The notes: generated from the sequence alone by a model not told the origin. Shown: positions 1 through 7,602, counted from the first letter of the stretch. The stretch is 37,390 nucleotides of DNA from an uncultured Akkermansia sp. (GCA_947589295.1 CANQBZ010000020.1:1-37390), one strand, 5' to 3'. A program made the numbers and translations.

Positions 1-47
1 TTGATTGGGATACGTGTGAAGTTGCCCCGCAGCGTGGAGCTTGGCTC

Positions 48-76
48 TTGCATAGCGAGGCGTGCTGTGCTAGAAT
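48..76 (+). promoter_or_regulatory. sigma70 promoter of prfA (leaderless)
   Basis: A -35 TTGCAT (48-53), a 17-bp spacer and a -10 TAGAAT (71-76) preceded by TGC, which makes an extended -10. Only 6 bp separate the -10 box from the GTG start, so transcription should begin at or next to the start codon. No Shine-Dalgarno sequence is possible. Confidence 0.7.
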
Positions 77-82
77 GCTCGC

Positions 83-1162
83 GTGATAGAATACGAATCG
101 CTCATCGAAAAGAAGCGCGCGCGATTGGCTGAGCTTGAGCAACTGATAGGAGAGCCCGGCTTGTTTGAGCAGCAGACGCGCGCCGGTGAGCTGCTGCGCG
201 AGCACCGGCGCACCGAGCAGCTGTTGGCAAATTGGGATGAGCTGCAGCGGGTGCGCTGCCAAATGCAGGAGAACCTGGACCTCTCCTCCGAGGAGGACGC
301 TGAGCTGGCGGAACTGGCGCAGGCCGAATTGCCCGCCTTGGAAGCCCGTATCGCCACCCTGGAAGAACAGGTGCAGTACGCCCTGCTGCCGCGCGATGAG
401 CTGGAGGACCGCGATGCGTTGCTGGAGCTGCGCGCCGGGACCGGCGGGGATGAGGCGGCCCTTTTTGTGGGGGACCTGCTGACCATGTACCAGCGTTTTG
501 CCGAGGGGCGCGGGTGGCAGTTCGAGCTGCTGGACGCCTCGCCGAACGACATAGGGGGCTTCAAGGAAGTGACGGTTCGGGTGAGTGGCGAGGAGGTGTT
601 CCGCTTTTTGAAATACGAGAGCGGGGTACACCGGGTGCAGCGCGTGCCCGTCACGGAAGCCCAGGGGCGCATCCACACGTCCACCGCCACGGTGGCAGTG
701 CTGCCGGAGGCCGAGGAAGTGGATGTGCAGATTCGTCCGGAGGAGCTGAGGATTGAGACGTGTCGCTCCGGCGGGGCGGGAGGGCAGCACGTGAACCGCA
801 CGGAATCCGCCGTGCAGATTTTCCACCTGCCCACGGGCATCATGGTGCGCTGTGAGAAGGAGCGCTCGCAGCTCAAAAACCGGGAAACGGGCATGAGCAT
901 CCTGCGCGCCCGCCTCTTCGAGATGAAGCAGAAGGAGATGCAGCGCAGCTACTCCGAAAAGCGCCGCGCCCTCATCGGCTCCGGAGGCCGCGAGGAAAAA
1001 ATACGCACCTACAACTTCCCCCAGAACCGCATCACCGACCATCGCATCGCCTACACCGCCTACAACCTGGACATTGTGATGGCCAGCGGCGCGCTCGATG
1101 AACTCATCGGTCACATGCAACACGCGGAAATGGCCGAACGCATGGACGAACTCGTATCATGA
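83..1162 (+). CDS. prfA: peptide chain release factor 1
   Basis: Class I release factor that reads UAA and UAG and triggers peptidyl-tRNA hydrolysis on the ribosome. The 359-residue length is normal for RF1. The N-terminal third is a Glu/Leu-rich helical domain. The codon-recognition tripeptide is P-V-T at residues 189-191, the RF1-type PxT motif rather than the RF2 SPF. The catalytic GGQ is at 233-235, within [10 protein letters not shown]. The start is GTG at 83, chosen because the promoter -10 box ends at 76 and no upstream in-frame start could be transcribed. The last codons overlap prmC by 4 bp, so the factor and the enzyme that methylates its GGQ glutamine are translationally coupled, as in many bacteria. 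Confidence 0.96.
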   Translation: MIEYESLIEKKRARLAELEQLIGEPGLFEQQTRAGELLREHRRTEQLLANWDELQRVRCQMQENLDLSSEEDAELAELAQAELPALEARIATLEEQVQYALLPRDELEDRDALLELRAGTGGDEAALFVGDLLTMYQRFAEGRGWQFELLDASPNDIGGFKEVTVRVSGEEVFRFLKYESGVHRVQRVPVTEAQGRIHTSTATVAVLPEAEEVDVQIRPEELRIETCRSGGAGGQHVNRTESAVQIFHLPTGIMVRCEKERSQLKNRETGMSILRARLFEMKQKEMQRSYSEKRRALIGSGGREEKIRTYNFPQNRITDHRIAYTAYNLDIVMASGALDELIGHMQHAEMAERMDELVS

Positions 1163-2052
1163 AGACCCTGCGCGATATCCTGAGCCTGGGCACCGCGTAT
1201 CTGCAAGCGCACGGGACTGAGGGCGCGCGGGCGTCCATGCAAGCCCTCCTCGCGCACGTGCTGAACACCGACCGGACGTGGATCTACCTGCATATGGAGG
1301 ACGCCGTGGAGGAGGAGAAACTGGCGCAACTGCGCGAACTGCTGCGCAGGCGGGGACGGGGCGAGCCCCTGCAGCACCTGCTCGGCACGGTGGAGTTTTA
1401 CCGCCGCATTTACCGCTCCGATGCGCGAGCGCTCATACCCCGACCGGAGACGGAAGAGCTCGTGGAGCTGGCGCTGCGCCTCTTCCCGCGCACGGCGTCC
1501 CGCCCACGCCTTTTGGATATGGGTTGCGGATCGGGGGTGATCGGCATCACTCTGGCGCTTGAACTGCGTGCCATGCAGCCCGACGTGGTGCTGGCGGACA
1601 TTTCTCCGGCGGCGCTCAGCCTGGCTCTGGAGAACGCCACATCCCTCGGGGCGCGAGTGCAGACCTTTCGCTCCGATCTGTTTTCCGCCTGGCAAAGGGC
1701 GACGAGCGAGGAGGATACGCGCATTGTTCCGCCCGCGACCTATCACCTGGCGGTTGCCAATCTGCCGTACGTACCGGACCGTGAACAATTGCAGACCGAG
1801 GTGGCGTACGACCCGGCTACGGCGCTTTTCGGCGGGGAGGATGGACTGGATACGATTCGCCGCTTCTTGAACGAGGCTTTGCCGCACATGGAGCCGGGCG
1901 GATGTCTGCTGCTCGAGGTGGGCCACGACCAGGGAGAGCGCGTCGTCGAACTCATGCGACAGGCCGGCTATGCCAACAGCTCACTGTACGCCGACCTCAA
2001 CGGCGTGCCGCGCTTTCCGGTGTGCTACGCGCCCTCCACGGCAGACGCATGA
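1159..2052 (+). CDS. prmC: release factor glutamine N5-methyltransferase
   Basis: Methylates the glutamine of the GGQ motif of release factors using S-adenosylmethionine. 297 residues. An N-terminal helical release-factor-binding domain is followed by the HemK/PrmC hallmark [12 protein letters not shown] (92-103). The SAM-binding motif I is LLDMGCGSG (118-126). The catalytic motif IV, normally N-P-P-Y, reads N-L-P-Y at 201-204. That variant is usual in KsgA/Erm dimethyltransferases but unusual for PrmC. The surrounding hydrophobic strand ([12 protein letters not shown]) is intact, so I expect an active enzyme. The ATG overlaps the prfA stop (ATGA), and position in the operon supports the call. 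Confidence 0.93.
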   Translation: MKTLRDILSLGTAYLQAHGTEGARASMQALLAHVLNTDRTWIYLHMEDAVEEEKLAQLRELLRRRGRGEPLQHLLGTVEFYRRIYRSDARALIPRPETEELVELALRLFPRTASRPRLLDMGCGSGVIGITLALELRAMQPDVVLADISPAALSLALENATSLGARVQTFRSDLFSAWQRATSEEDTRIVPPATYHLAVANLPYVPDREQLQTEVAYDPATALFGGEDGLDTIRRFLNEALPHMEPGGCLLLEVGHDQGERVVELMRQAGYANSSLYADLNGVPRFPVCYAPSTADA

Positions 2053-2063
2053 GAACACACCAT

Positions 2064-2083
2064 TTACGATTGGCGATTGACGA
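2064..2083. repeat. CGATTGGCGA-type interspersed repeat, copy 1
   Basis: Tandem near-copies of an 8-9-mer (CGATTGGCGATTGACGA) directly after prmC. Related runs occur at 3011-3038, 32297-32306 and 32343-32354, all between genes. Confidence 0.5.
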
Positions 2084-2168
2084 CCTGTTGATGAGCGAGA
2101 GTTTGGAGAGTGTTCTACGCCTCTCTGTTTTCCACCTTCGCCCAATGCGTTCGCCCTGAATGCAACGA

Positions 2169-2200
2169 GGGAGAGCAGCTGTTTTCCTCGGCCCTCTCCC
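2169..2200. terminator. possible hairpin terminator between convergent genes
   Basis: Arms GGGAGAG (2169-2175) and CTCTCCC (2194-2200) form a 7-bp stem in the gap between prmC and the oppositely oriented small gene. There is no T-run on either side, so its role as a terminator is uncertain. Confidence 0.35.
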
Positions 2201-2232
2201 GATTGGTACTACCGCAAGGAGACGCGCGGCGC

Positions 2233-2460
2233 TCAGACTGCGACGCCGAAGTGGCGCTGAATGTCCGCGAAGATGCGGTCGCGCAAGGTGCGGGCCTTGT
2301 TGATATCGCGCGTGCGCAGGGAGAAGCGGAGGCGCTCGGCCGTGGCATCAGGTTTATGGACAGTCACATGGCACCACCACACCCCACGGTTGTTCCAGAG
2401 GTGATGATTCTCGTTTTCATCGTTAATGCGCAAAGCGATCTGGGTCTTTTGGCGAGTCAT
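2233..2460 (-). CDS. small basic protein resembling an integrase arm DNA-binding domain
   Basis: A 75-residue protein rich in Arg, His and Asn. I do not recognise a named family. The pattern G-V-W-W-C-H-V-T-V followed by RLRFSLRTRDINKARTLRDRIF resembles the arm-type DNA-binding N-terminus of tyrosine recombinases (strand-strand-helix, with a 'sLgTkd..eA..lrd' consensus). No catalytic domain is attached and no recombinase lies nearby. It sits 115 bp downstream of rpmB on the same strand, so it may be co-transcribed with L28. Alternatives are a small nucleic-acid-binding or ribosome-associated protein. The ATG at 2460 has only a weak upstream GGAG. That this is a real gene is likely but not certain. 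Confidence 0.6.
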   Translation of the reverse strand: MTRQKTQIALRINDENENHHLWNNRGVWWCHVTVHKPDATAERLRFSLRTRDINKARTLRDRIFADIQRHFGVAV

Positions 2461-2488
2461 GACTGTGTAAGGGAGTTTCTCCGTTGGC

Positions 2489-2508
2489 GGGGAGCAGGAG
2501 CGCTCCCC
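2489..2508 (-). other. GC-rich hairpin between rpmB and the small downstream gene
   Basis: GGGGAGC (2489-2495) pairs with GCTCCCC (2502-2508) around a 6-nt loop. There is no following T-run on the minus strand. It could attenuate read-through from rpmB or stabilise the 3' end of its transcript. Confidence 0.4.
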
Positions 2509-2575
2509 CTTGGTTTTGCATATGAGACAGCGCGAGTTGCCCGCGCGTTCAATTTTTTTCTCAGAAAAGTCTTGC

Positions 2576-2854
2576 TCAGTAAAGAATGCCGGCTTTTTTG
2601 AGGGTGGCGTACGCGCCGTTCTTGGAGATCGAGCGCAACGCTTTGCAGGAAAGTTTCATGCGGATGTAGCCGCCGCGACCGCCATTGAGCTCCGGCACCC
2701 AAATGCGCTTCTCCTGCAGGTTTGGGAAGACCGTGCGGTTCACTGTTTTTGTCACGTGGCGTCCTATGCCGCCCTTTTTCTTGGCAAGACCGGAGCGATG
2801 GATACGGCGGCCTTTGTGGGGGATAGCCAGTGTGATGTTGCAGATTCTGGACAT
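2576..2854 (-). CDS. rpmB: 50S ribosomal protein L28
   Basis: Structural protein of the large ribosomal subunit. The 92-residue product begins MSRICNIT, as L28 proteins do. It keeps the family core VFPNLQEKRIWVPE (about residues 42-55) and the C-terminal LSCKALRSISKNGAYATL, which matches the usual 'vs..alr.i.k.G...vl' end. It is somewhat longer than many L28 proteins because of a Lys/Gly/Arg-rich insert around residues 14-34. It has its own promoter with a consensus -10 box and a leader of about 32 nt without an obvious Shine-Dalgarno sequence. A small unknown gene follows on the same strand. Confidence 0.92.
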   Translation of the reverse strand: MSRICNITLAIPHKGRRIHRSGLAKKKGGIGRHVTKTVNRTVFPNLQEKRIWVPELNGGRGGYIRMKLSCKALRSISKNGAYATLKKAGILY

Positions 2855-2893
2855 AACTTCGTTTTCTTGTTAAAAAGGGTCTGTGGGGGTCAG

Positions 2894-2921
2894 ATTATAG
2901 CGGCTTTTGTCGCCGCGTCAA
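2894..2921 (-). promoter_or_regulatory. sigma70 promoter of rpmB with a dyad in its spacer
   Basis: Read on the minus strand: -35 TTGACG (2921-2916), a 16-bp spacer and a perfect -10 TATAAT (2899-2894). The spacer holds an inverted repeat, GCGGC...GCCGC, that just touches the -35 box. This could be a repressor site or chance in GC-rich DNA. Confidence 0.8.
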
Positions 2922-3010
2922 GCAAAATATCTTGATTGGATTCATTTTTCCGCGGACGCGTCGATTCCACCTTGCCCGCAGGCCCTCCGTTTGGAAATGC
3001 GGTTGCCGTC

Positions 3011-3038
3011 TACGATTGACGATTGGCGAATGGCGATT
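3011..3038. repeat. CGATTGGCGA-type interspersed repeat, copy 2
   Basis: Three to four degenerate tandem units (CGATTGACGATTGGCGA followed by ATGGCGATT) between the rpmB and parE promoters. It closely matches the copy at 2064-2083 with the unit order shuffled. Confidence 0.5.
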
Positions 3039-3070
3039 TATTGATCATGTGAGTATTGCGCGTTTTTTAA

Positions 3071-3115
3071 ATCATGAACGTATGCAGGACGGCTCCTGAG
3101 AGCCAGCGTCATGAT
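3071..3115. other. nested stem-loop upstream of parE
   Basis: The outer arms ATCATGAACG (3071-3080) and CGTCATGAT (3107-3115) pair with one bulge. They enclose an inner hairpin GGCTC-CTGA-GAGCC (3091-3104). The element lies in the 336-bp gene-free stretch between rpmB and parE, 33 bp before the parE -35 box. Function unknown. Confidence 0.5.
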
Positions 3116-3147
3116 GACCGCTTGTTGGAGGGAGGCGTTTTCCGGGC

Positions 3148-3175
3148 TTGATTTTGGGCGGGAAAGGAGTAGAAT
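3148..3175 (+). promoter_or_regulatory. sigma70 promoter of parE
   Basis: -35 TTGATT (3148-3153), a 16-bp spacer and -10 TAGAAT (3170-3175). The predicted start of transcription (about 3182) falls inside the GGAGGGG at 3177-3183, so that Shine-Dalgarno-like run may not be in the mRNA. Confidence 0.65.
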
Positions 3176-3190
3176 GGAGGGGCTTTATCT

Positions 3191-5044
3191 ATGGACAGTC
3201 GTTACACGGAGGAAGACATCAAGACGCTGGATTGGCGGGAGCACATCCGGCTGCGGCCGGGCATGTACATCGGGAGTTTGGGCAACGGATCGGCGCCCGA
3301 CCACGGGTTGTACGTGCTGCTCAAGGAGGTGATAGACAATTCGATTGACGAATTTGTCATGGGCAACGGCAAGAAAATTGTCATCCATATCGACGAGGGA
3401 GGCAGCTGCGAGGTGCGCGACTACGGGCGCGGCATACCGCTGGGGAAGCTCTACGAATGCGCGGCGCAGATAAACACGGGGGGAAAATACGATGGCGAAG
3501 CCTTCAAAAAGTCCGTGGGGCTCAACGGCGTGGGCATCAAGGCGGTGAACGCTCTCTCGGCCGAGTTCACCGTGCAATCCTACCGCGAGGGGAAGACGCG
3601 CTGCATCACCTTCCGCCAGGGCGAGAAAGTGAAGGGGAGCGACACGACTGTCAAAACCAAAGAGCCGGACGGCACCCGCGTCTGCTTTGCAGTGGATCGG
3701 ACCATTTTCCCGGAGGACGTGGCGTACAACTTTGAGTTTGTGGAGCGGATGTGCCGCTACTATTGCTACCTGAACACGGGGCTGACGATCGTGTTCAACG
3801 GGAAGAGCTACAGCTCCCGGAACGGGCTGCTCGATCTTCTGCGCGAGGAAATGAGCGCCGAGCCGCTCTACGAGCCTATCCGCCTGGTGGGGGAGGATAT
3901 TGAGGTTGTGATCACCCATGGGGATTCATACGGGGAGTCGTACTACTCTTTCGTGAACGGGCAGCACACCACGATGGGCGGCACCCACCAGAACGCGTTC
4001 AAGGAAGCCGTTGCGAAGACCCTGCAGAACTTTTACAAGAAGAACTACGAGGCGGCGGACATCCGCGCGTGCATCGAGGCGGCGGTGAGCGTGAAGGTGA
4101 TCGAGCCGGTCTTTGAATCGCAGACGAAAACGAAACTCGGCAGCAATACGATGGGGCCCGGCAAGGAGACCATCCGCACCTTTGTCGGCAACTTTCTGGG
4201 CAAGGAGCTGGACAATTACCTGCACCGCCACCCGGACATCGCCGCCGCCATCGAAGAAAAAATCAGGGACAACGAAAAGACGCGCAAGGAGGTGGCCGGC
4301 GTCACCGGGAAAATTGCCAAGGAACGCGCCAAAAAGGCCAAAGTGCACACGAAGAAGCTGCGCGACTGCCGGGTGCACTACGATTCCAAGCACAAGCGGG
4401 CGGGGGACACGATGCTCTTCATCACGGAGGGCGACTCCGCATCCGGTTCCATCACGACGGCGCGCGATGCCGAGACCCAGGCCGTCTTCTCCCTGAGGGG
4501 CAAGCCCGCCAATAGCTACGGCATGAACAGGTCCGCCCTCTTTGAAGAAAAACGCAACGAGGAACTCGACTTTCTGCACCTCGCCCTCAACATCGACAAA
4601 TCCATTGAGGACCTGCGCTACAACAAGGTCATCATCGCCACGGATGCGGATGTGGACGGCATGCACATTCGCCTGCTCATGCTGACCTTCTTCATCCAAT
4701 ACTTCCCGGAGCTGATTCGCGAGGGGCATCTCTTCATTTTGCAGACGCCGCTCTTCCGCGTGCGCAATAAGCAAAAGACGCTGTATTGCTACTCGGAGGC
4801 CGAGCGAGACCGCGCCGTGAACAAGCTCGGCAAGAACCCGGAAATCACCCGGTTCAAAGGACTCGGCGAAATTTCCCCCGCCGAGTTCAAGAACTTCATC
4901 GGCGAGGACATTCGCCTGCAAGCCGTCACCTTGGAAAATGCGCACAACTTGCGCGATGTGCTGCGCTTCTACATGGGCGACAACTCGGATGAGCGCCGCC
5001 AGTACATCATCGACAACCTGCGCATTGAAGAAGACCTCGCCTGA
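3191..5044 (+). CDS. parE: DNA topoisomerase IV subunit B (type IIA, ATPase subunit)
   Basis: ATP-driven subunit of a type IIA topoisomerase, which acts with a ParC partner to unlink or relax DNA. 617 residues. The GHKL ATPase domain has EVIDNSIDE (46-54, with catalytic Glu46 and Mg-binding Asn50), the D-x-G-x-G turn DYGRGIP (77-83) and the [10 protein letters not shown] loop (113-122). A transducer region follows. The TOPRIM domain carries TEGDSASGS (412-420) and [10 protein letters not shown] (485-494), and [10 protein letters not shown] lies near the C-terminus. The start ([26 protein letters not shown]) and the short length match the ParE type of Bacteroidetes more than classical GyrB of about 800 residues. 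No parC lies beside it. A phosphatase gene begins 45 bp downstream, probably in the same transcript. Confidence 0.92.
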   Translation: MDSRYTEEDIKTLDWREHIRLRPGMYIGSLGNGSAPDHGLYVLLKEVIDNSIDEFVMGNGKKIVIHIDEGGSCEVRDYGRGIPLGKLYECAAQINTGGKYDGEAFKKSVGLNGVGIKAVNALSAEFTVQSYREGKTRCITFRQGEKVKGSDTTVKTKEPDGTRVCFAVDRTIFPEDVAYNFEFVERMCRYYCYLNTGLTIVFNGKSYSSRNGLLDLLREEMSAEPLYEPIRLVGEDIEVVITHGDSYGESYYSFVNGQHTTMGGTHQNAFKEAVAKTLQNFYKKNYEAADIRACIEAAVSVKVIEPVFESQTKTKLGSNTMGPGKETIRTFVGNFLGKELDNYLHRHPDIAAAIEEKIRDNEKTRKEVAGVTGKIAKERAKKAKVHTKKLRDCRVHYDSKHKRAGDTMLFITEGDSASGSITTARDAETQAVFSLRGKPANSYGMNRSALFEEKRNEELDFLHLALNIDKSIEDLRYNKVIIATDADVDGMHIRLLMLTFFIQYFPELIREGHLFILQTPLFRVRNKQKTLYCYSEAERDRAVNKLGKNPEITRFKGLGEISPAEFKNFIGEDIRLQAVTLENAHNLRDVLRFYMGDNSDERRQYIIDNLRIEEDLA

Positions 5045-5089
5045 TCGTCTGCACCCCGCCTTTTCATCCTTCCCTCACCGCCCCGACCC

Positions 5090-5779
5090 ATGAGAACGCT
5101 GATCATCGCCCGCCACGGCAACACCTTCCGCCCCGGAGAAACGCCCACCCGCGTGGGCGCCCGCACCGACCTGCCTCTCGTGGAGGAGGAGCGGGCGCGC
5201 GGCATCGGGCTCTACTTGAAAAAACTCGGTTTGATTCCCACTCGCATACTGGCGGCTCCCCTGCAACGCACCCGGCGCACTGCCGAACTCGCCGCCGAGG
5301 CCTTGGGCAACCCGTGCGCCGTGCAGGAAGAAGCCTCGCTCACCGAGATTGACTACGGGCCGGATGAAAATCAGACCGAGCAGGCCGTGGCCCTGCGCCT
5401 CGGCCGAGTCACCGCCCTCGCTGCGGGGCAGGACCCCGCCGCTCTCGGCGAAGAAGAGCTGCAGGCGCTCGGTGAGGGCGTGATTGATTTGTGGAACCGG
5501 CAGGCCATCGTTCCGGACGGCTGGAAGGTGGACCCCGCCGCTCTCGGTGCGGCATGGCAGGACCTGGCGGACCGCGTGGCGGAGGGCGAGGCGACGCTCT
5601 GCGTCTCCTCCAATGGGGTCATCCGTTTTGCGCCGTTCATCACGGGGGATTACGCCGGATTCTGCGCCACTCACGACATCAAGGTTCCCACCGGCGGGGT
5701 GTGCATTTTCACGGCCCGACCCGGCGAGCCCTGGCAATGCGCCGAATGGGGCGTCAAGGCCTTCAAAAAAATCTCCTGA
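5090..5779 (+). CDS. histidine phosphatase superfamily protein (second His motif altered)
   Basis: 229 residues. The N-terminal RHGNT (8-12) is the phosphohistidine motif of phosphoglycerate-mutase-like phosphatases. The acid-region motif LTEIDYG (84-90) is also present. The second catalytic motif, normally S-H-G-G, reads S-S-N-G at 173-176, so the usual second histidine is replaced. Similar 'SNG' variants occur in some members of the superfamily, so loss of activity cannot be assumed. The substrate is unknown; sugar-phosphate or nucleotide phosphatase are possibilities. It lies 45 bp after parE and 27 bp before mscL, on the same strand. The leader before the ATG is C-rich without a Shine-Dalgarno sequence. 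Confidence 0.82.
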   Translation: MRTLIIARHGNTFRPGETPTRVGARTDLPLVEEERARGIGLYLKKLGLIPTRILAAPLQRTRRTAELAAEALGNPCAVQEEASLTEIDYGPDENQTEQAVALRLGRVTALAAGQDPAALGEEELQALGEGVIDLWNRQAIVPDGWKVDPAALGAAWQDLADRVAEGEATLCVSSNGVIRFAPFITGDYAGFCATHDIKVPTGGVCIFTARPGEPWQCAEWGVKAFKKIS

Positions 5780-5806
5780 ACAACCAACCACATACCAACA
5801 CACATT

Positions 5807-6232
5807 ATGGATATCACCAAATTAAAACCGGCCTGGGTCGATGAGTTCAAAGCATTCGCCCTGAAAGGCAACGTCATGGATATGGCTGTCGGTGTCATCA
5901 TCGGCGGCGCTTTCGGCAAAATTGTGTCCTCCCTCGTGAGCGACATCATCATGCCCCTCGTCTCCCTGCTCACCGGCGGCACGAAGGACCTTGCCGCCCT
6001 CTCCTGGAAACTCAGCGACGCCGCCGATGCGGCCGAAGTCAAGTACGGCGTTTTCTGCCAAACAGTGCTGGATTTCCTCATCATTTCACTTTCCATTTTC
6101 TTTGCCATTCGCATTCTCTGCTCGTTCCGCGCCAAGGCCAAGGAAGAACCCGCCCCGGAGGAACCGGAGGCTACGCCGGAGGATGTTCTTCTTTTGCGCG
6201 AAATCCGCGACGCCCTTAAAAAAGGCGAATAA
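5807..6232 (+). CDS. mscL: large-conductance mechanosensitive channel
   Basis: Inner-membrane pore that opens under membrane tension to release solutes during hypo-osmotic shock. 141 residues, normal size. The N-terminal amphipathic helix and first membrane helix contain the family signature FKAFALKGNVMDMAVGVIIG (14-33) followed by AFGKIVSSLVSDIIMPL. The periplasmic loop is short and includes Thr/Lys/Asp residues. The second membrane helix is around residues 88-106 (LDFLIISLSIFFAIRIL), followed by an acidic/proline linker and the cytoplasmic helix bundle (EDVLLLREIRDAL). The A/C-rich leader before the ATG (CCAACACACATT) lacks a Shine-Dalgarno sequence. It is probably the last gene of the parE transcript. 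Confidence 0.95.
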   Translation: MDITKLKPAWVDEFKAFALKGNVMDMAVGVIIGGAFGKIVSSLVSDIIMPLVSLLTGGTKDLAALSWKLSDAADAAEVKYGVFCQTVLDFLIISLSIFFAIRILCSFRAKAKEEPAPEEPEATPEDVLLLREIRDALKKGE

Positions 6233-6242
6233 ATGTTGACCC

Positions 6243-6278
6243 GCGCCCCGGGGTGCGATATCGACCGCCCCGGGGCGC
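6243..6278 (+). terminator. perfect 11-bp GC hairpin after mscL
   Basis: GCGCCCCGGGG (6243-6253) pairs perfectly with CCCCGGGGCGC (6268-6278). The 14-nt loop contains the palindrome CGATATCG. It starts 10 bp after the mscL stop codon. No T-run follows, so it is a non-canonical terminator or a 3'-end stabiliser. Confidence 0.55.
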
Positions 6279-6431
6279 AGCGCGATTCTTCAGGAAACGC
6301 CGACGAGGACCCGATCCCGCTTGCGGAAGGGGGGAGGGAAAGACCCGGCGCTTTTCCGCCCGCTCTGCCGCCCGAAGAAACGGATGGCGCTTGCTCACCC
6401 TCTCGAAATTGACCCGGCGCGGGCGGACCAC

Positions 6432-6466
6432 AAAAACGACCGCCGCAGGACAGGCCGGGGCGGTCG
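6432..6466 (-). terminator. rho-independent terminator of mdh
   Basis: On the minus strand, CGACCGCC (6466-6459) and GGCGGTCG (6444-6437) form an 8-bp GC stem followed at once by TTTTTG (6436-6431). It lies 24 bp past the mdh stop codon. Confidence 0.85.
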
Positions 6467-6490
6467 GAAAAACGCTTTGATTCGGAAGGA

Positions 6491-7471
6491 TCAGCCGAGG
6501 ACTTCGGCCCGCTCCTCGAGGAGTTCCTTGCAGGAGGCGTCGATCTTTTCACGCGAGAAAGCATCGATGGGCAGCCCCTCCACGATGGTGTGGGAACCGT
6601 CCGGATTGGTGCGGGTGGGCTGGGAGCAGATGATGCCCTCCGGCAGGCCGTACTTGGAGCCGTCGGAGTAGCTTGCCACGGAGAACCAATCGCCCTGCGC
6701 GGTGGGGGTGACGAGGTTTTTGACGGTCATGAGCGCGGCATTGGCGGCGGAGGCGGCGGAGGAAGCGCCGCGGGCCTGAATGATGGCGGCGCCGCGCTGC
6801 TGCACGGTCTTGATGAACTCGCCCTTGAGCCACTCGGCATCCGAGATCACCTCCGTCACGGGCTTGCCGTTGATCTTGGCGTTGGTGAAGTCCGGGTACT
6901 GGGTGGAGGAGTGGTTGCCCCAAATCGTCATGTTGGTGACGGCGGAAACAGGTACGCCGGCCTTGGCCGCCAGCTGGCTCTTGGCCCGGAACTCATCGAG
7001 CATCGTCATGGCAAAGAAGTTTTGCTTCGGCAGGCCCGTAGCGTTGTGCAGGGCGATGAGGCAGTTGGTGTTGCAGGGGTTGCCCACAACGAACACTTTG
7101 CAATCCGGCAAGGCGTTCTCCGCAATAGCTTTGCCCTGGCCGACGAAGACCTTGCCGTTGATGCTGAGCAGGTCCTTGCGCTCCATGCCGGCCTTGCGGG
7201 GGACGGAGCCCACGAGCATGCACCAGTTGGCATCCTTGAAAGCGACGGCCGGGTCGTCCGTAGCCACAATTTCTTTCACGAGCGGGAACGCGCAGTCATC
7301 CAGCTCCATCACCACACCGCGCAACTTATCCAAACAGGGGGTGATTTCGAGCAGCTTAAGGACGACCGGTTGGTCCTCGCCCAGCATATCTCCCGCAGCG
7401 ATGCGGAAAAGCAGGGAGTAAGCGATATTGCCGGCGGCGCCGGTCACAGTGACAGTTACGGGAGTCTTCAT
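6491..7471 (-). CDS. mdh: malate dehydrogenase, NAD(P)-dependent (cytosolic type)
   Basis: Interconverts malate and oxaloacetate in the TCA cycle. 326 residues. The Rossmann dinucleotide loop is near the N-terminus ([18 protein letters not shown]). The substrate arginine loop reads [13 protein letters not shown], and the NAD-contact motif is [11 protein letters not shown]. The catalytic histidine lies in [13 protein letters not shown]. The '[12 protein letters not shown]' form belongs to the MDH type resembling eukaryotic cytosolic enzymes. An in-frame opening continues upstream across the tRNA gene, but the promoter (-10 at 7486-7481) fixes the start at the ATG at 7471, only 9 bp past the -10 box. 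The gene has its own strong terminator and is therefore monocistronic. Confidence 0.96.
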   Translation of the reverse strand: MKTPVTVTVTGAAGNIAYSLLFRIAAGDMLGEDQPVVLKLLEITPCLDKLRGVVMELDDCAFPLVKEIVATDDPAVAFKDANWCMLVGSVPRKAGMERKDLLSINGKVFVGQGKAIAENALPDCKVFVVGNPCNTNCLIALHNATGLPKQNFFAMTMLDEFRAKSQLAAKAGVPVSAVTNMTIWGNHSSTQYPDFTNAKINGKPVTEVISDAEWLKGEFIKTVQQRGAAIIQARGASSAASAANAALMTVKNLVTPTAQGDWFSVASYSDGSKYGLPEGIICSQPTRTNPDGSHTIVEGLPIDAFSREKIDASCKELLEERAEVLG

Positions 7472-7480
7472 ACGCGCGGT

Positions 7481-7509
7481 ATTATGCTCTTTCTGCGAGG
7501 TGGGGTCAA
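7481..7509 (-). promoter_or_regulatory. sigma70 promoter of mdh (near-leaderless)
   Basis: On the minus strand: -35 TTGACC (7509-7504), a 17-bp spacer and -10 CATAAT (7486-7481). The ATG begins 9 bp downstream, leaving a leader of at most 2-3 nt. Confidence 0.75.
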
Positions 7510-7559
7510 TGCTAATCTCGAGAGTTCGCACTTTTTTTGGCGACTCACGCACTTTTCGA

Positions 7560-7588
7560 TTGACGTTTTGAAGGACTCCCATTATACT
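7560..7588 (+). promoter_or_regulatory. sigma70 promoter of tRNA-Ser
   Basis: -35 TTGACG (7560-7565), a 17-bp spacer and -10 TATACT (7583-7588), 14 bp before the mature tRNA 5' end. Confidence 0.75.
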
Positions 7589-7602
7589 GCTTCCACATCG
7601 TT

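Noticed and set aside
2110..2601. A 163-codon plus-strand frame between prmC and rpmB
   Set aside because: It runs antisense to the small gene at 2233-2460 and into the rpmB 3' end, with no promoter, Shine-Dalgarno or recognisable pattern.
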